Origin: K189A clade bacterium
GTDB taxonomy: Bacteria; Pseudomonadota; Gammaproteobacteria; Pseudomonadales; Azotimanducaceae
Assembly: GCA_902528515.1 (NCBI GenBank)
Contig: CABZTD010000006.1
Coordinates: 24,927 to 88,926, forward strand
Direction: 5' to 3'
Length of the DNA stretch: 64,000 nucleotides
This document shows positions 18,845-27,979 of this stretch, in pieces. The notes under the pieces are model-generated. The model ran no database searches. It was not told where the DNA came from and worked only from the letters and a program-made list of their open reading frames with translations. The translations under genes and the position numbers were made by a program. Every line of letters begins with the position of its first letter. Position 1 is the first letter of the stretch.

Positions 18845-20059
18845 GTGGAAGATCTTGTTCAATTAAGTTATTCGGTAGATACATTCTACTTTCTAGTTAT
18901 GGGTGTCCTCGTGATGTTCATGGCGCCAGGTTTTGCGATGCTCGAGGCGGGCATGGTGCAAAGCAAAAACACTTCTGAGATTCTGACCAAGAACGTGGCG
19001 CTTTTTGCCATAGCTAGTGTCATGTATCTGCTGGTTGGCTACGCCATCATGTACGGTGGGGGCGGCATGCTTATCGGCTCTGAAAATACCGTTGACGACG
19101 TACTCGCCTCTGGGGGCGATGTCTACTACTCAGCCCGTTCTGACTTCTTTTTCCAGGTGGTCTTCGTAGCGACAGCTATGTCTATCATCTCTGGTGCAGT
19201 TGCAGAAAGAATGAAATTGTGGTCATTCCTGCTGTTTGCAGTCTTCATGACCGGCGCTATCTACCCATTCCAAGGAAGCTGGAGTTGGGGTGGTGGCTGG
19301 TTATCTGATGCGGGATTCATAGATTTTGCTGGATCAGGCATTGTGCATATGTGTGGTGCAGCGGCAGCGCTTGCAGGCGTGCTGCTACTCGGACCACGTA
19401 ACGGTAAGTACGGACCCAACGGCGAGATCAATCCTATTCAGGGTTCGAACATGCCGCTCGCAACGTTAGGCATGTTCATTCTTTGGTTTGGCTGGTTTGG
19501 TTTCAACGGTGGATCCGAGTTGAAGCTGAGTAACGTCGACGAGGCCAACGCTGTCGCGCAGGTGTTTGTTAATACCAACATGGCAGCCGCAGGTGGACTG
19601 ATTTCAGCGCTTCTACTGGCGCGTGTTATGTTCGGCAAGGCGGACCTCACCATGGCGTTGAACGGCGCGCTAGCTGGATTGGTGTCGATTACAGCGGAAC
19701 CGCTGTCCGGTACCAATGTTGAGTCAATGTTGATCGGTGCGGTTGGTGGGGTGATCGTTGTGCTTTCAATCGTGGGCCTTGATAAAATGCGCATAGATGA
19801 TCCAGTGGGTGCAATCTCAGTCCACGGTACATGCGGCATGTGGGGACTGTTGGCAGTCCTCATCACTAACGACGACGCCACTTTGTCTGGCCAGCTGACC
19901 GGACTGGGGGCAATCTTGGGCTATACGTTTATTGCGTCTCTCCTTGTATGGTTCTTAATCAAGATGGTGTTCGGCATCCGGCTTTCAGATGAAGAGCAAG
20001 CGATGGGGGCGGACTCGGCAGAGATTGGTATTACGGCTTATCCAGAGTTTTCTAAGTAG
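18845..20059 (+). CDS. Ammonium transporter AmtB, second copy
   Basis: A 404-residue paralogue of the preceding gene. From MEDLVQLSYSVDTFYFLVMG onward nearly every block is shared, including SDFFFQVVFVATA, FAGSGIVHMCG, WFGFNGGSELK and ISVHGTCGMWG, so it should also be a functional ammonium channel. I set the start at the GTG at 18845 behind GGAGAG; it aligns exactly with the first copy, whereas the track start at 18827 adds six residues. No sigma-54 motif lies in the 170-base gap, so it probably depends on read-through from glnK. A strong terminator follows. Confidence 0.92.
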   Translation: MEDLVQLSYSVDTFYFLVMGVLVMFMAPGFAMLEAGMVQSKNTSEILTKNVALFAIASVMYLLVGYAIMYGGGGMLIGSENTVDDVLASGGDVYYSARSDFFFQVVFVATAMSIISGAVAERMKLWSFLLFAVFMTGAIYPFQGSWSWGGGWLSDAGFIDFAGSGIVHMCGAAAALAGVLLLGPRNGKYGPNGEINPIQGSNMPLATLGMFILWFGWFGFNGGSELKLSNVDEANAVAQVFVNTNMAAAGGLISALLLARVMFGKADLTMALNGALAGLVSITAEPLSGTNVESMLIGAVGGVIVVLSIVGLDKMRIDDPVGAISVHGTCGMWGLLAVLITNDDATLSGQLTGLGAILGYTFIASLLVWFLIKMVFGIRLSDEEQAMGADSAEIGITAYPEFSK

Positions 20060-20073
20060 TATCGATAAACCGC

Positions 20074-20084
20074 AAGGAGGTGAT
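20074..20084 (+). other. Full-length Shine-Dalgarno sequence without a clear gene
   Basis: AAGGAGGTGAT is complementary to 11 bases of the 16S rRNA 3' end and lies 14 bases after the second amtB stop. A TTG 7 bases beyond it (20091) opens a 26-codon frame that runs through the terminator to 20171. Whether it is translated is unknown; it may be chance. Confidence 0.35.
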
Positions 20085-20098
20085 ACGCTCTTGCACTC

Positions 20099-20126
20099 AA
20101 AAAGCCGCCGAGAGGCGGCTTTTTTG
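20099..20126 (+). terminator. Intrinsic terminator of the glnK-amtB-amtB operon
   Basis: AAAAAGCCGCC-GAGA-GGCGGCTTTTTT is an 11-bp stem with a GNRA tetraloop and a T tract, about 40 bases after the second amtB stop. Confidence 0.95.
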
Positions 20127-20203
20127 TGTCCTGCCAAAACTTTTACTTCAATGATTCCCGCGACGGTTTAAACTTAAGAACCGAGTTCGTTCTTCGGAGC
20201 TTC

Positions 20204-21586
20204 ATGAAATACAAAAGCACCCGCGGTCAAGTATCCGGCTTAGGGTTCAGCGATGCCCTACTCATGGGCCTCGCTTCCGATGGTGGACTACTAGTTCCTG
20301 AGACAATTCCTGACGTGCGCTTAGAACTCGATTATTGGCGTAACCTGAACTTTGTCGAGCTTGCCCAAGAACTGATACCTAAGTTTATAGACGATATTGA
20401 TGCGAAAGTTCTGCGCCATCTGATTGCAGAGTCCTACGCTTCTTTCAGCCATGCGGATGTGGTGACTCTGCATGACCTTAATGGAATATCCGTGCTTGAG
20501 CTCTTTCATGGACCTACATTGGCTTTCAAAGATGTGGCACTGCAGCTTCTGGGCAAGTTGTTTGAATACGTCCTTAGTGAAAGAGGCCAGCGCCTGAATA
20601 TATTGGGCGCGACTAGTGGCGATACTGGCAGCGCGGCCATAGATGGTGTTCGCGGGCAGAAAAATATTGACATTTTTATCATGTATCCGAAGGGTCGGGT
20701 TAGTACCTTGCAAGAGTTGCAAATGACAACCGTTGCTGACGAAAACGTTCATTGCATTGAGCTCGACGGTAGTTTCGATGATTGTCAGAACATCATGAAA
20801 ACGGTCTTTGCTGACGAACACTACAAGGCCAATTACCACCTTGGTGCGGTCAATTCGGTAAATTGGGCACGAATTCTCGCGCAAATTGTTTACTACGGAT
20901 ACGCCAGTTTACGCAGTTCAGCAGAGGTCACCTTCTGCGTACCGACTGGGAATTTTGGCAATGTTTTTGCCGCTTATATGGCGCAGAGCATGGGGTTTCC
21001 CGTCGCCCATCTGCTGGTGGCCACGAACGACAATGATATATTAGCCCGCTTCTTCGCCACAGGTGTTTACGCAAGAGGTGAGGTTCACCAGACTCTATCA
21101 CCAGCCATGGATATACAGGTCGCCAGCAATTTTGAGCGATTTTTGTATTATCACTTCGAGCAAGACAGCGACCGCTTGGTGACTTTTATGCGGGAGTTTA
21201 CGGCCACTGGATCGGCTAGCATTGGCGCGCCTCCGAACTCTCGATTAATGTCTAGCGTGGCAGTGAACAAAGAACAAACCCTGGCGGCGATGCGTGAGGT
21301 AAATCAAGAGTTTGATTACGTGTTAGACCCGCATACTGCGGTGGGTTATTACGCGGCCCGCAATAACCCAAATGTGATCGGTAAGGAAACGGAAATCGTG
21401 GTCGTTGCTACCGCTCATCCCGCCAAGTTTCCCGACGCAGTGCAGGCGGCGACGGGTTCCGAGCCCACTCACCCGACGCTCGAGGCGCTAAAGGGTCTAA
21501 AAATGCATCGCACAGCGCTGCCCTGTGACATCGATGCTGTTAAGAAGTATTTGGTTGGAAAATTGCAGATAGCTCGGGAGGCCTAG
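20204..21586 (+). CDS. thrC: Threonine synthase
   Basis: PLP enzyme that turns O-phosphohomoserine into threonine. MKYKSTRGQ at the start, HGPTLAFKDVALQLLGK with the PLP lysine, LGATSGDTGSAAIDG (phosphate loop) and FCVPTGNFGNVFAAY are standard for ThrC, and 461 residues suits the longer bacterial class. The ATG at 20204 follows CGGAGC; the track start is 26 codons too early. A small stem (AAGAAC/GTTCTT, 20176-20194) lies immediately before the ribosome site and could affect translation. No hom or thrB is adjacent. It converges with the yigB homologue, overlapping its stop by 4 bases. Confidence 0.92.
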   Translation: MKYKSTRGQVSGLGFSDALLMGLASDGGLLVPETIPDVRLELDYWRNLNFVELAQELIPKFIDDIDAKVLRHLIAESYASFSHADVVTLHDLNGISVLELFHGPTLAFKDVALQLLGKLFEYVLSERGQRLNILGATSGDTGSAAIDGVRGQKNIDIFIMYPKGRVSTLQELQMTTVADENVHCIELDGSFDDCQNIMKTVFADEHYKANYHLGAVNSVNWARILAQIVYYGYASLRSSAEVTFCVPTGNFGNVFAAYMAQSMGFPVAHLLVATNDNDILARFFATGVYARGEVHQTLSPAMDIQVASNFERFLYYHFEQDSDRLVTFMREFTATGSASIGAPPNSRLMSSVAVNKEQTLAAMREVNQEFDYVLDPHTAVGYYAARNNPNVIGKETEIVVVATAHPAKFPDAVQAATGSEPTHPTLEALKGLKMHRTALPCDIDAVKKYLVGKLQIAREA

Positions 21587-22320
21587 CCCAGAGAGGCATG
21601 AGACAAATTTAGTCGGGTGACGATGTCAGGTATTTGTGCCAACTCTCTTGCTTCGGCGGTGGGTTGATGGGGGGTATTGTTGGCTGCTTGCCCCTCATAG
21701 TTAAACCAAATCGAGTGCATGCCAGCCCGATTGGCACCTAAGATATCGTCTGATAGATGGTCACCAATGTGCACGGCTCGTTTTGGCACTACTCCTGCTT
21801 TGCTAAGGACCGTGGTGAACATCTGTTGGTCAGGTTTACTTGCGCCTACGTCGGCGCTGCTTACGGCGCCGGAAAAAAAGCGGCCGATACCCACGCGGTC
21901 AATATCTGCATTGCCATTAGTTAAGGCAAATAGCGCGTAGCGCTGGCTCAAAATTTCCAGGGTCTCGATCGCATTGGGATAGAACACAACATCGTTGCGA
22001 GCAGCAAAAAAAATCTCGAATGCGCGTATTGCGTTCTCTTTAGCGTGTGTCGGAGCCATATTGGCTTCCATCATGCAATGGCGCAACACTTCGGTTCGCA
22101 GAAATGACAGGTCGTGCCGTTTTTTTGCATGGGTGGCAAGTATGTGTTCGCGGATGACGCTCACTCGCTCTGAAGCATAGATTCCAAGTGCGGCGGGGGT
22201 GTGCTCTGCCATCCAGTCGCGCAAAAGCCTCTCCGCACCCATGATGGTTTGGGTCACATCCCATAAGGTATTGTCGAGATCGAAGGTTACCAGGTCGATG
22301 CTGGGACTTTGCTTGTTCAT
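21583..22320 (-). CDS. yigB: HAD-superfamily phosphatase, YigB-type
   Basis: A HAD-IA hydrolase: DLVTFDLDNTLWD holds the nucleophile Asp and acid Asp, FALTNGNAD is motif II, and SKPDQQMF with HIGDHLSDDILGANRAGM gives motifs III and IV. E. coli YigB dephosphorylates 5-amino-6-(phosphoribitylamino)uracil in riboflavin synthesis and also FMN, and follows xerC as here. The ATG at 22320 gives 246 aa and sits 4 bases after the xerC stop; the track start would overlap xerC by 170 bases. The function is inferred from order and family; substrate range in this family is broad. Confidence 0.75.
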   Translation of the reverse strand: MNKQSPSIDLVTFDLDNTLWDVTQTIMGAERLLRDWMAEHTPAALGIYASERVSVIREHILATHAKKRHDLSFLRTEVLRHCMMEANMAPTHAKENAIRAFEIFFAARNDVVFYPNAIETLEILSQRYALFALTNGNADIDRVGIGRFFSGAVSSADVGASKPDQQMFTTVLSKAGVVPKRAVHIGDHLSDDILGANRAGMHSIWFNYEGQAANNTPHQPTAEARELAQIPDIVTRLNLSHASLG

Positions 22321-22324
22321 GTTT

Positions 22325-23257
22325 TTAAGGAGCGTCCGGATTATCTTCAGTAGCGGAGGCTCGATCCGCCTGATTTTTTTGCGCCCTCGGATGCGCGCTG
22401 TCATATACCTGGGCAAGATGCTGAAAGTTGAGATGCGTATAGATCTGGGTGGTCGCAATGTCCCTATGCCCCAGCAGCTCTTGAATGCCACGCAGGTCAC
22501 CAGATGACTCGAGCAAGTGGGTGGCGTAGGTATGGCGAAGCATATGCGGATGCAGGCTGTTGTCGCCTAGCTGAGCCATAGCGATTTTTTTCAGACGATT
22601 TTGTATTGTGCGAGGAGAAATATTCTTGCCATTGCGTCCGGGAAACAGCCACTCATTGCCCCGGGATTCCAATATTTGAGTCCATTGCCTTAGGGCAGAT
22701 ATGCACTGCCGACCGAGGGGCACACGGCGCTCCTTGCGACCCTTGCCGAGCACTTGAACAATGCCCCGAACGGTATCGAGGTCGTTTAATTTTAAATTCG
22801 CAAGCTCACTTAGCCGAAGACCGCTGCCGTAAAAGAGTTCCAGGAGCACCTTATCGCGTAGCGATTGTCGGTCATTGCCTGTTAGGTTCAGGAGCTGGGC
22901 GGCCTGATCTGTATCTAACACTTTAGGCAAACGTCTCTTTGCCCTTGGCCCGACAGCCGCTGCTGCGGGGTTTGCTTTAACTCTGCCTTGTGTCAGCAAA
23001 AAGTTGTAGAAGCTGCGTATTGACGAAAGGTAGCGTGAAATGCTGCTGTTGCCCAGGCCGTGGCGTTTCAAGTGTGCCATAAAGCGCAGGATATCCTGTG
23101 CATTGGCGTCAGCTGGGTTCCGTCCAAAAAACTCGATAAATCTTTCAACGTCGCGACCGTAAGCCTTTAGGGTGCGCTCCGAGTAATTACGCTGCTGCAA
23201 CAAGGTTAATAAGAAACGCTCTTTCCACTGTGGGCCGTTGTCATTTTGCGGACTCAT
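22325..23257 (-). CDS. xerC: Site-specific tyrosine recombinase XerC
   Basis: A 310-residue tyrosine recombinase with an N-terminal SAM-like core-binding domain (YSERTLKAYGRDVERFIEF). The C-terminal catalytic domain has Arg in GSGLRLSELANLKL, Lys in LGKGRKERRVPLG, HxxR in HPHMLRHTYATHLL, and His and nucleophile Tyr in LLGHRDIATTQIYTHL. With XerD it resolves chromosome dimers at dif. Assignment to XerC rather than XerD comes from the dapF-DUF484-xerC-yigB order. The ATG at 23257 overlaps the DUF484 stop as ATGA. Confidence 0.92.
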   Translation of the reverse strand: MSPQNDNGPQWKERFLLTLLQQRNYSERTLKAYGRDVERFIEFFGRNPADANAQDILRFMAHLKRHGLGNSSISRYLSSIRSFYNFLLTQGRVKANPAAAAVGPRAKRRLPKVLDTDQAAQLLNLTGNDRQSLRDKVLLELFYGSGLRLSELANLKLNDLDTVRGIVQVLGKGRKERRVPLGRQCISALRQWTQILESRGNEWLFPGRNGKNISPRTIQNRLKKIAMAQLGDNSLHPHMLRHTYATHLLESSGDLRGIQELLGHRDIATTQIYTHLNFQHLAQVYDSAHPRAQKNQADRASATEDNPDAP

Positions 23258-23949
23258 AGAATGGCGAGGCGATTCATCACTTTTGCCACGACATCGGCAA
23301 TATAAGTCACGAACAGCGTGTCCATGTCCCTCGCAAACCGACCCGGATCTCGGCTCCCTATACATAGCGCGCCGCTTCCAGTGATCAATGAGAGATTTAA
23401 AATAGCTGCGCTTCCACTTTCCTCGTGATCTGAAAGGGGAAACATCTCGCTCAACTCTTCGCGCCTAAGCGTTGTACATAGCGCACTGGAGCTATTGTGG
23501 AGGTGTTGTAGCGGCATTCGTTCATTGTGGTGTTGAATATGGTCAAGGGCCAAGGCCAGTTGTGCTTTACACAAGTGAGCGCAAACAAAATCAGCTTCAA
23601 AGTCGACGAGGACATGGGTTGCAAGTACTTCGTTGAGTTCCGGCCAGCTGATCACTTCGAGTAGCGCTAAGTTCAACGAGCGCGTTTTAGCAAAAATTTC
23701 ATCGTTCGAACGAGCCGCCTGTAACAGCTCGTTCATTCGCCTTCGCATTGTCATGTTTCGTTCACGCAAGATATCTATTTGTCGCTCAATTAAGGAGACC
23801 GCCTGTCCAGACTCGTGGGGCAGGCTTAGCTCCGATAGCGCGCTGGGGTGTCGAAGAAAGAAGTCTGGCGACTGTCGCAAAAAGTTCAGCACCGCCTGAT
23901 CACTTAGAGGAGTTTGGTCCTTACCGCCGGTGAACTTTTCAATAGTCAT
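23254..23949 (-). CDS. DUF484 family protein (YigA-like)
   Basis: A 231-residue protein with LSDQAVLNFLRQSPDFFLRHPSALSELSLPH, the DUF484 N-terminus, a helical stretch (RQIDILRERNMTMRRRMNELLQAAR) and a GAF-like C-terminal half. In gammaproteobacteria it lies between dapF and xerC. Its function is unknown; a GAF-like fold would suit small-molecule sensing. It overlaps dapF and xerC by 4 bases each, so the block is translationally coupled. Confidence 0.85.
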   Translation of the reverse strand: MTIEKFTGGKDQTPLSDQAVLNFLRQSPDFFLRHPSALSELSLPHESGQAVSLIERQIDILRERNMTMRRRMNELLQAARSNDEIFAKTRSLNLALLEVISWPELNEVLATHVLVDFEADFVCAHLCKAQLALALDHIQHHNERMPLQHLHNSSSALCTTLRREELSEMFPLSDHEESGSAAILNLSLITGSGALCIGSRDPGRFARDMDTLFVTYIADVVAKVMNRLAIL

Positions 23950-24788
23950 GCTGTTCCACCTGTGCTGGTGAGCTGTCCCTGGTAGACAAATGTTGAATCC
24001 CCGGTCAGCTTGATCGGTCCGCTAGTGTTGGGCCATTCCACGCGCAGCTTTCCGCCTGGTAGCGAGACTTTGACCCGACTGCTAAGACGACCCGAGTGTC
24101 TGCCTGCAACCACGGCTGCGCAGGCGCCACTGCCGCAAGCCAGGGTCTCTTCAGCGCCACGCTCAAAAACTCGCAACCGAATGAAACCCTCGTTGACTAT
24201 GTGGCAAAAGCCGATATTCGCCCGTTCCGGAAAGGCCTCGTGGTGCGAGAGCTCGTAACCAATCTGAGCCACATCTAGATTAATTACGTCGTCGACGAAG
24301 ACGACACCATGTGGGTTGCCCATGGCAACAGGCACGATGCTGTATTCATCCTCCCCGACAGACAGTGAAATAGGTTCCCCCGGGTTCGGATGCACAAACG
24401 GCACCGCCGCGTGATCCAGACTTGGTGCTGGCATCCAGGTCTCCACGCTTCCGTCAGGTTGCTTGTTTGTGCGAATTATGCCGCCCTTTGAATGCCAGCA
24501 GAGCTGATTTTGTCGACTCAACCCAAGACGGTGAACAAATTCCGTGACACAGCGCGTGCCGTTGCCACATTGCTGCGCTTCGCTACCGTCGGCGTTAAAG
24601 ATGACATAGTCAAAGTCACAGTTTGGCGAGCTTGGAGGCTCCACGAGGAGTAGCTGGTCAAAACCAATACCGCGCTGGCGGTCGCCCCAAGCAGCCACTT
24701 GTTCAGGGTCGAGTTCTACCGAAGTCGTCACACCATCTATCACCATAAAGTCATTCCCAAGACTGTGCATTTTGGAGAAGTTGAGCAT
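23946..24788 (-). CDS. dapF: Diaminopimelate epimerase
   Basis: Converts LL- to meso-diaminopimelate with two catalytic cysteines, seen in AQQCGNGTRCVTEF and LACGSGACAAVVAGR. MLNFSKMHSLGNDFMVIDG is the family start, and 280 aa is the normal length. The stop overlaps the start of DUF484; lysA ends 11 bases before the dapF start, so the last two steps to lysine and the peptidoglycan cross-link residue are made from one transcript. Confidence 0.95.
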   Translation of the reverse strand: MLNFSKMHSLGNDFMVIDGVTTSVELDPEQVAAWGDRQRGIGFDQLLLVEPPSSPNCDFDYVIFNADGSEAQQCGNGTRCVTEFVHRLGLSRQNQLCWHSKGGIIRTNKQPDGSVETWMPAPSLDHAAVPFVHPNPGEPISLSVGEDEYSIVPVAMGNPHGVVFVDDVINLDVAQIGYELSHHEAFPERANIGFCHIVNEGFIRLRVFERGAEETLACGSGACAAVVAGRHSGRLSSRVKVSLPGGKLRVEWPNTSGPIKLTGDSTFVYQGQLTSTGGTA

Positions 24789-24799
24789 AGCTTCGGCGT

Positions 24800-26104
24800 C
24801 TATAACATTTCCGTAGTCAGCAAATCTTGTAGGCTCTCGCGTCGCCTGACAAGGCGAAAGGCCGCGCCGTCTACGATGACCTCAGCCGCGCGAGGCCGAC
24901 TGTTGTAGTTTGAGGATAGGGTAGAGCCATATGCACCAGCGCTTAACACGCACAAAAGGTCGCCTACACTTAAAGACATTTGTCGATCCTTTGCGAGCCA
25001 ATCACCGGACTCGCAGATCGGACCGACGATATCCCAGGATCGCGTATTGCCATGCGTGTTTTGCTGCTTTACCGGAAGCACGCCATGCCATGCCTGGTAC
25101 AGTGAAGGACGCAGTAAATCGTTCATCGCGGCGTCGACAACGGCAAAGTGCTTAACACTGGACCTTACCCCATTGCTCCTAGCATACTCGTCGCCGACCT
25201 TGAGATACTCTACCCTGGTCAACAGTACACCGGCGTTAGCCGTTAGAAAGCGCCCTGGCTCGATTGACAGCTGTAGCCCCTGGTCTCCCAAGCGCTCCTT
25301 TATTTGACGGCCCCAGGCCGTCACGTCGAAAGCGGGTTCTTCGTCATAGGTCACTCCGAAGCCCCCGCCCAGATCTATATCTGTGAGCACGATGCCCTCA
25401 TTTCTCATGGCGTTCGCTAGCGCAAGCAACTGCTCCAGTGCATCAAAAAGGGGTTGAGGATCACTAATTTGCGAACCGATATGACAAGCGATACCCCGCA
25501 CCTGGATGTGAGGATCGGCGGCGGCTAGTTGGTAAAGTGCGCGAGCATTTTCTTGTGTGATTCCGAACTTGTTTTCTCTCAAGCCAGTCGATATGTACGG
25601 ATGAGTTTGTGCATCGACATCTGGATTAATGCGCAGCGCGATTGGCGCTATTTTTCCTAAAACCTTGGCGCGTTCGCTGATCCTCGATAACTCGCCTGCA
25701 CTCTCGACGTTAAAACACTCAATCTCGGTTTTGAGGGCAAAGTCGATCTCCTCGGTGGATTTGCCAACGCCAGAGAAAACGACAAGGGATGGATCACCGC
25801 CAGCGGCCATTACCCGGCTCAGTTCGCCACCAGACACAATGTCAAAACCTGCGCCCAGGTCAGCAAATTGTTTGAGCACCGCGAGAGTCGAATTTGCTTT
25901 CACCGCATAGTGCAGGCGGTTCGGTAGGCCCTCGAGGGCTTCGACAAGAAGCTGATATTGACTCGCGAACATGGCAGATGAGTAAACGTAAACAGGAGTG
26001 CCAACCGCATCTGCGATGTCGGCCAGTGCTACATCCTCAATGGCAAGCTCGCCATCGACAAAGTGGGCGGCACTGGCCCGCAATAACTCAGGATTAACAG
26101 TCAA
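24800..26104 (-). CDS. lysA: Diaminopimelate decarboxylase
   Basis: PLP enzyme for the final step of lysine synthesis. The PLP lysine is in LHYAVKANSTLAVLK, the Gly-rich phosphate site in DLGGGFGVTYDEE, and the active-site Cys in GPICESGDWLAKDR. The fold-III racemase/decarboxylase pattern and 434-residue length fit. It is followed by dapF. In Pseudomonas a small lipoprotein gene often precedes lysA; only 49 bases separate lysA from argH here, so it is missing. Confidence 0.95.
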   Translation of the reverse strand: MTVNPELLRASAAHFVDGELAIEDVALADIADAVGTPVYVYSSAMFASQYQLLVEALEGLPNRLHYAVKANSTLAVLKQFADLGAGFDIVSGGELSRVMAAGGDPSLVVFSGVGKSTEEIDFALKTEIECFNVESAGELSRISERAKVLGKIAPIALRINPDVDAQTHPYISTGLRENKFGITQENARALYQLAAADPHIQVRGIACHIGSQISDPQPLFDALEQLLALANAMRNEGIVLTDIDLGGGFGVTYDEEPAFDVTAWGRQIKERLGDQGLQLSIEPGRFLTANAGVLLTRVEYLKVGDEYARSNGVRSSVKHFAVVDAAMNDLLRPSLYQAWHGVLPVKQQNTHGNTRSWDIVGPICESGDWLAKDRQMSLSVGDLLCVLSAGAYGSTLSSNYNSRPRAAEVIVDGAAFRLVRRRESLQDLLTTEML

Positions 26105-26153
26105 CGTATTTTCCTTAATGATCGTATGACAGGTGCGCTAGAAACGTTGTAAA

Positions 26154-27563
26154 TTAAATTTGCAGCCTGGCCCGAGCGATGGCAGCTCGCACCTGAGTGG
26201 GCGCTGTGCCGCCCAAATGGTCGCGAGACGAAATAGAGCCTTGAAGTGTAAGCACCTCATAGATGTCCTGCTCAATCACGTTCGTCTTATTACCGTTGAG
26301 TTCAGCAAGGCTCAACTCCTCCAAGGTCTTGCCCCGACTCACTGCCAGTTGTACAGCTTTTCCAACCATGTCATGTGCATCGCGAAACGGCACGTTTTTG
26401 CGCACCAGGTAGTCAGCAAGGTCTGTGGCGGTGGTGAAACCTCGCAGTGTCGCCTGCAGCATGATGCTCTTATTCGCTGCGATGTTAGGGATCAATCCTA
26501 TGAGGGCCGTCAGGCTGTTACCTAGGGTATCCACAGCGTCGAATAGGGGCTCTTTATCCTCTTGGTTGTCTTTGTTGTATGCCAAAGGTTGACTCTTCAT
26601 GAGCGTTAACAGCGCTATGAGATGCCCATTAACGCGCCCGGTCTTGCCGCGAATCAATTCAGGCACATCGGGATTTCTCTTTTGCGGCATGATGCTGGAG
26701 CCTGTACAAAAGCGGTCTGGCAATGTGATGAAATTAAACTGCTGAGACGACCAGAGTACCATTTCCTCACACCATCGAGACATGTGGGTCAAACACAGCG
26801 CGGCGGCAGCGCAAAACTCAATTGCGAAGTCCCTGTCGCTAACGGCATCTAGGGAGTTTTCACAGACTTCATCAAATCCCAGCAGCTTTGCCACCAATAT
26901 CCGATCTGGCAAATACGGTGAACCAGCCAAAGCAGCGGCACCAAGCGGCAGCTGGTTGACGCGCCTACGGCAGTCCAGCAGACGCGCGCGGTCGCGTTTG
27001 AGCATCTCGAACCAGGCCATAAGATGGTGCCCAAAAGTGATTGGCTGGGCAGCCTGCAGGTGCGTGAATCCAGGCATGACGGTGTCCGCGTTAGATTCCG
27101 CGAGATCTGCCAGTGCGTGTAAGAGTTCACTTTGTTGTGCGACTAGCTGGTCTATGGCTGTCCGCAAGTAGAGGCGGATATCTGTTGCAACTTGATCGTT
27201 GCGAGATCGTCCCGTATGGAGCTTCTTGCCGGTATCACCAACAAGCTCTATAAGCCGATGTTCGATGTTCATGTGAACATCTTCTAGATCGACCCGCCAC
27301 TGCATGTCGCCGTTTTCGATTTCTGCGAGGACGGTTTTAAGGCCGAGTAGGATCTGGTCTTTTTCTGTCTGTGATAAAACGCCAATGGTTTCCAGCATGG
27401 TGGCGTGAGCAATGGAGCCGGTGATGTCCTCTTTGTAGAGACGTCGGTCAAAGTCGATAGATGCGGTGAACACCTGTACAAATTCGTCCGTAGCCTCGCT
27501 GAAGCGTCCACGCAAAGACCCGCCTTGGTTAGCTTCGGGGCTTGGGCTGCTGGGGTTTTCCAT
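26154..27563 (-). CDS. argH: Argininosuccinate lyase
   Basis: Splits argininosuccinate into arginine and fumarate. The lyase signature [12 protein letters not shown] carries the catalytic Ser loop; [16 protein letters not shown] and [19 protein letters not shown] are the other family blocks. I place the start at the ATG at 27563 (469 aa); the track start 25 codons upstream adds residues with no counterpart in the family. It runs in the same direction as lysA and is divergent from the relic algR and hemC, the order seen in Pseudomonas and relatives. Confidence 0.93.
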   Translation of the reverse strand: MENPSSPSPEANQGGSLRGRFSEATDEFVQVFTASIDFDRRLYKEDITGSIAHATMLETIGVLSQTEKDQILLGLKTVLAEIENGDMQWRVDLEDVHMNIEHRLIELVGDTGKKLHTGRSRNDQVATDIRLYLRTAIDQLVAQQSELLHALADLAESNADTVMPGFTHLQAAQPITFGHHLMAWFEMLKRDRARLLDCRRRVNQLPLGAAALAGSPYLPDRILVAKLLGFDEVCENSLDAVSDRDFAIEFCAAAALCLTHMSRWCEEMVLWSSQQFNFITLPDRFCTGSSIMPQKRNPDVPELIRGKTGRVNGHLIALLTLMKSQPLAYNKDNQEDKEPLFDAVDTLGNSLTALIGLIPNIAANKSIMLQATLRGFTTATDLADYLVRKNVPFRDAHDMVGKAVQLAVSRGKTLEELSLAELNGNKTNVIEQDIYEVLTLQGSISSRDHLGGTAPTQVRAAIARARLQI

Positions 27564-27646
27564 TATAGTCGGCCTTGTTGATGGCAGATTGTCGGTCACT
27601 AGAAGTATAACAATGTCCGTCGGGTGCAGGCTGTTCATTTAGGCAA

Positions 27647-27972
27647 GTGAAGGTCTATCACGCGTATTTACAGGGGGTTGAGTTGGTAAACACCAGCGAT
27701 ATTCGCTATCTTAAAGTCTAGGAAAAGTATATTTCGGTGCTTCATGTCAAAGGTGAAGTGATCACCGACGAGACATTGGGCGAATTAAAAGACGAATTTC
27801 CAATCTTTTCTCTAGGGTTCGCCGCAATGCCTTATTGTCAACCAACCATGTCATGGGTTTTGATTAAGATGTTCAAGGCCAATTCGGTTTGCGTACGCAC
27901 CTCGTGGATGAGCTCGTCGACGTGAGTTGTAGACACTTACCAGCGATCCGCAAGGTGATTCGTCGTCTATAA
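27647..27972 (+). pseudogene. Relic of an AlgR-type LytTR response regulator
   Basis: The stretch encodes a broken LytTR DNA-binding domain. The first frame reads LQGVELVNTSDIRYLKV, then TAG (27719-27721), then EKYISVLHVKGEVITDETL and GELKDEF. After a shift near 27800 another frame reads FSRVRRNALLSTNHVMGFD, then TAA (27865-27867), then a tail ending SCRHLPAIRKVIRRL and TAA. The RNALL and SxRHLPxIR pieces are typical of AlgR ends. The receiver domain and the partner histidine kinase (algZ/fimS), expected between argH and this gene, are gone. It ends 7 bases before hemC. Two stops plus a frameshift make a functional product very unlikely. Confidence 0.85.
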
Positions 27973-27979
27973 TCGGACG

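Noticed and set aside
20176-20194. Small hairpin before thrC as a riboswitch or attenuator
   Set aside because: A six-base stem with no leader peptide rich in Thr or Ile codons and no alternative pairing; only noted with thrC.
27737-27925. 62-codon ORF listed as a possible small protein
   Set aside because: It is the middle piece of the relic LytTR regulator followed by an out-of-frame tail, so not an independent gene.
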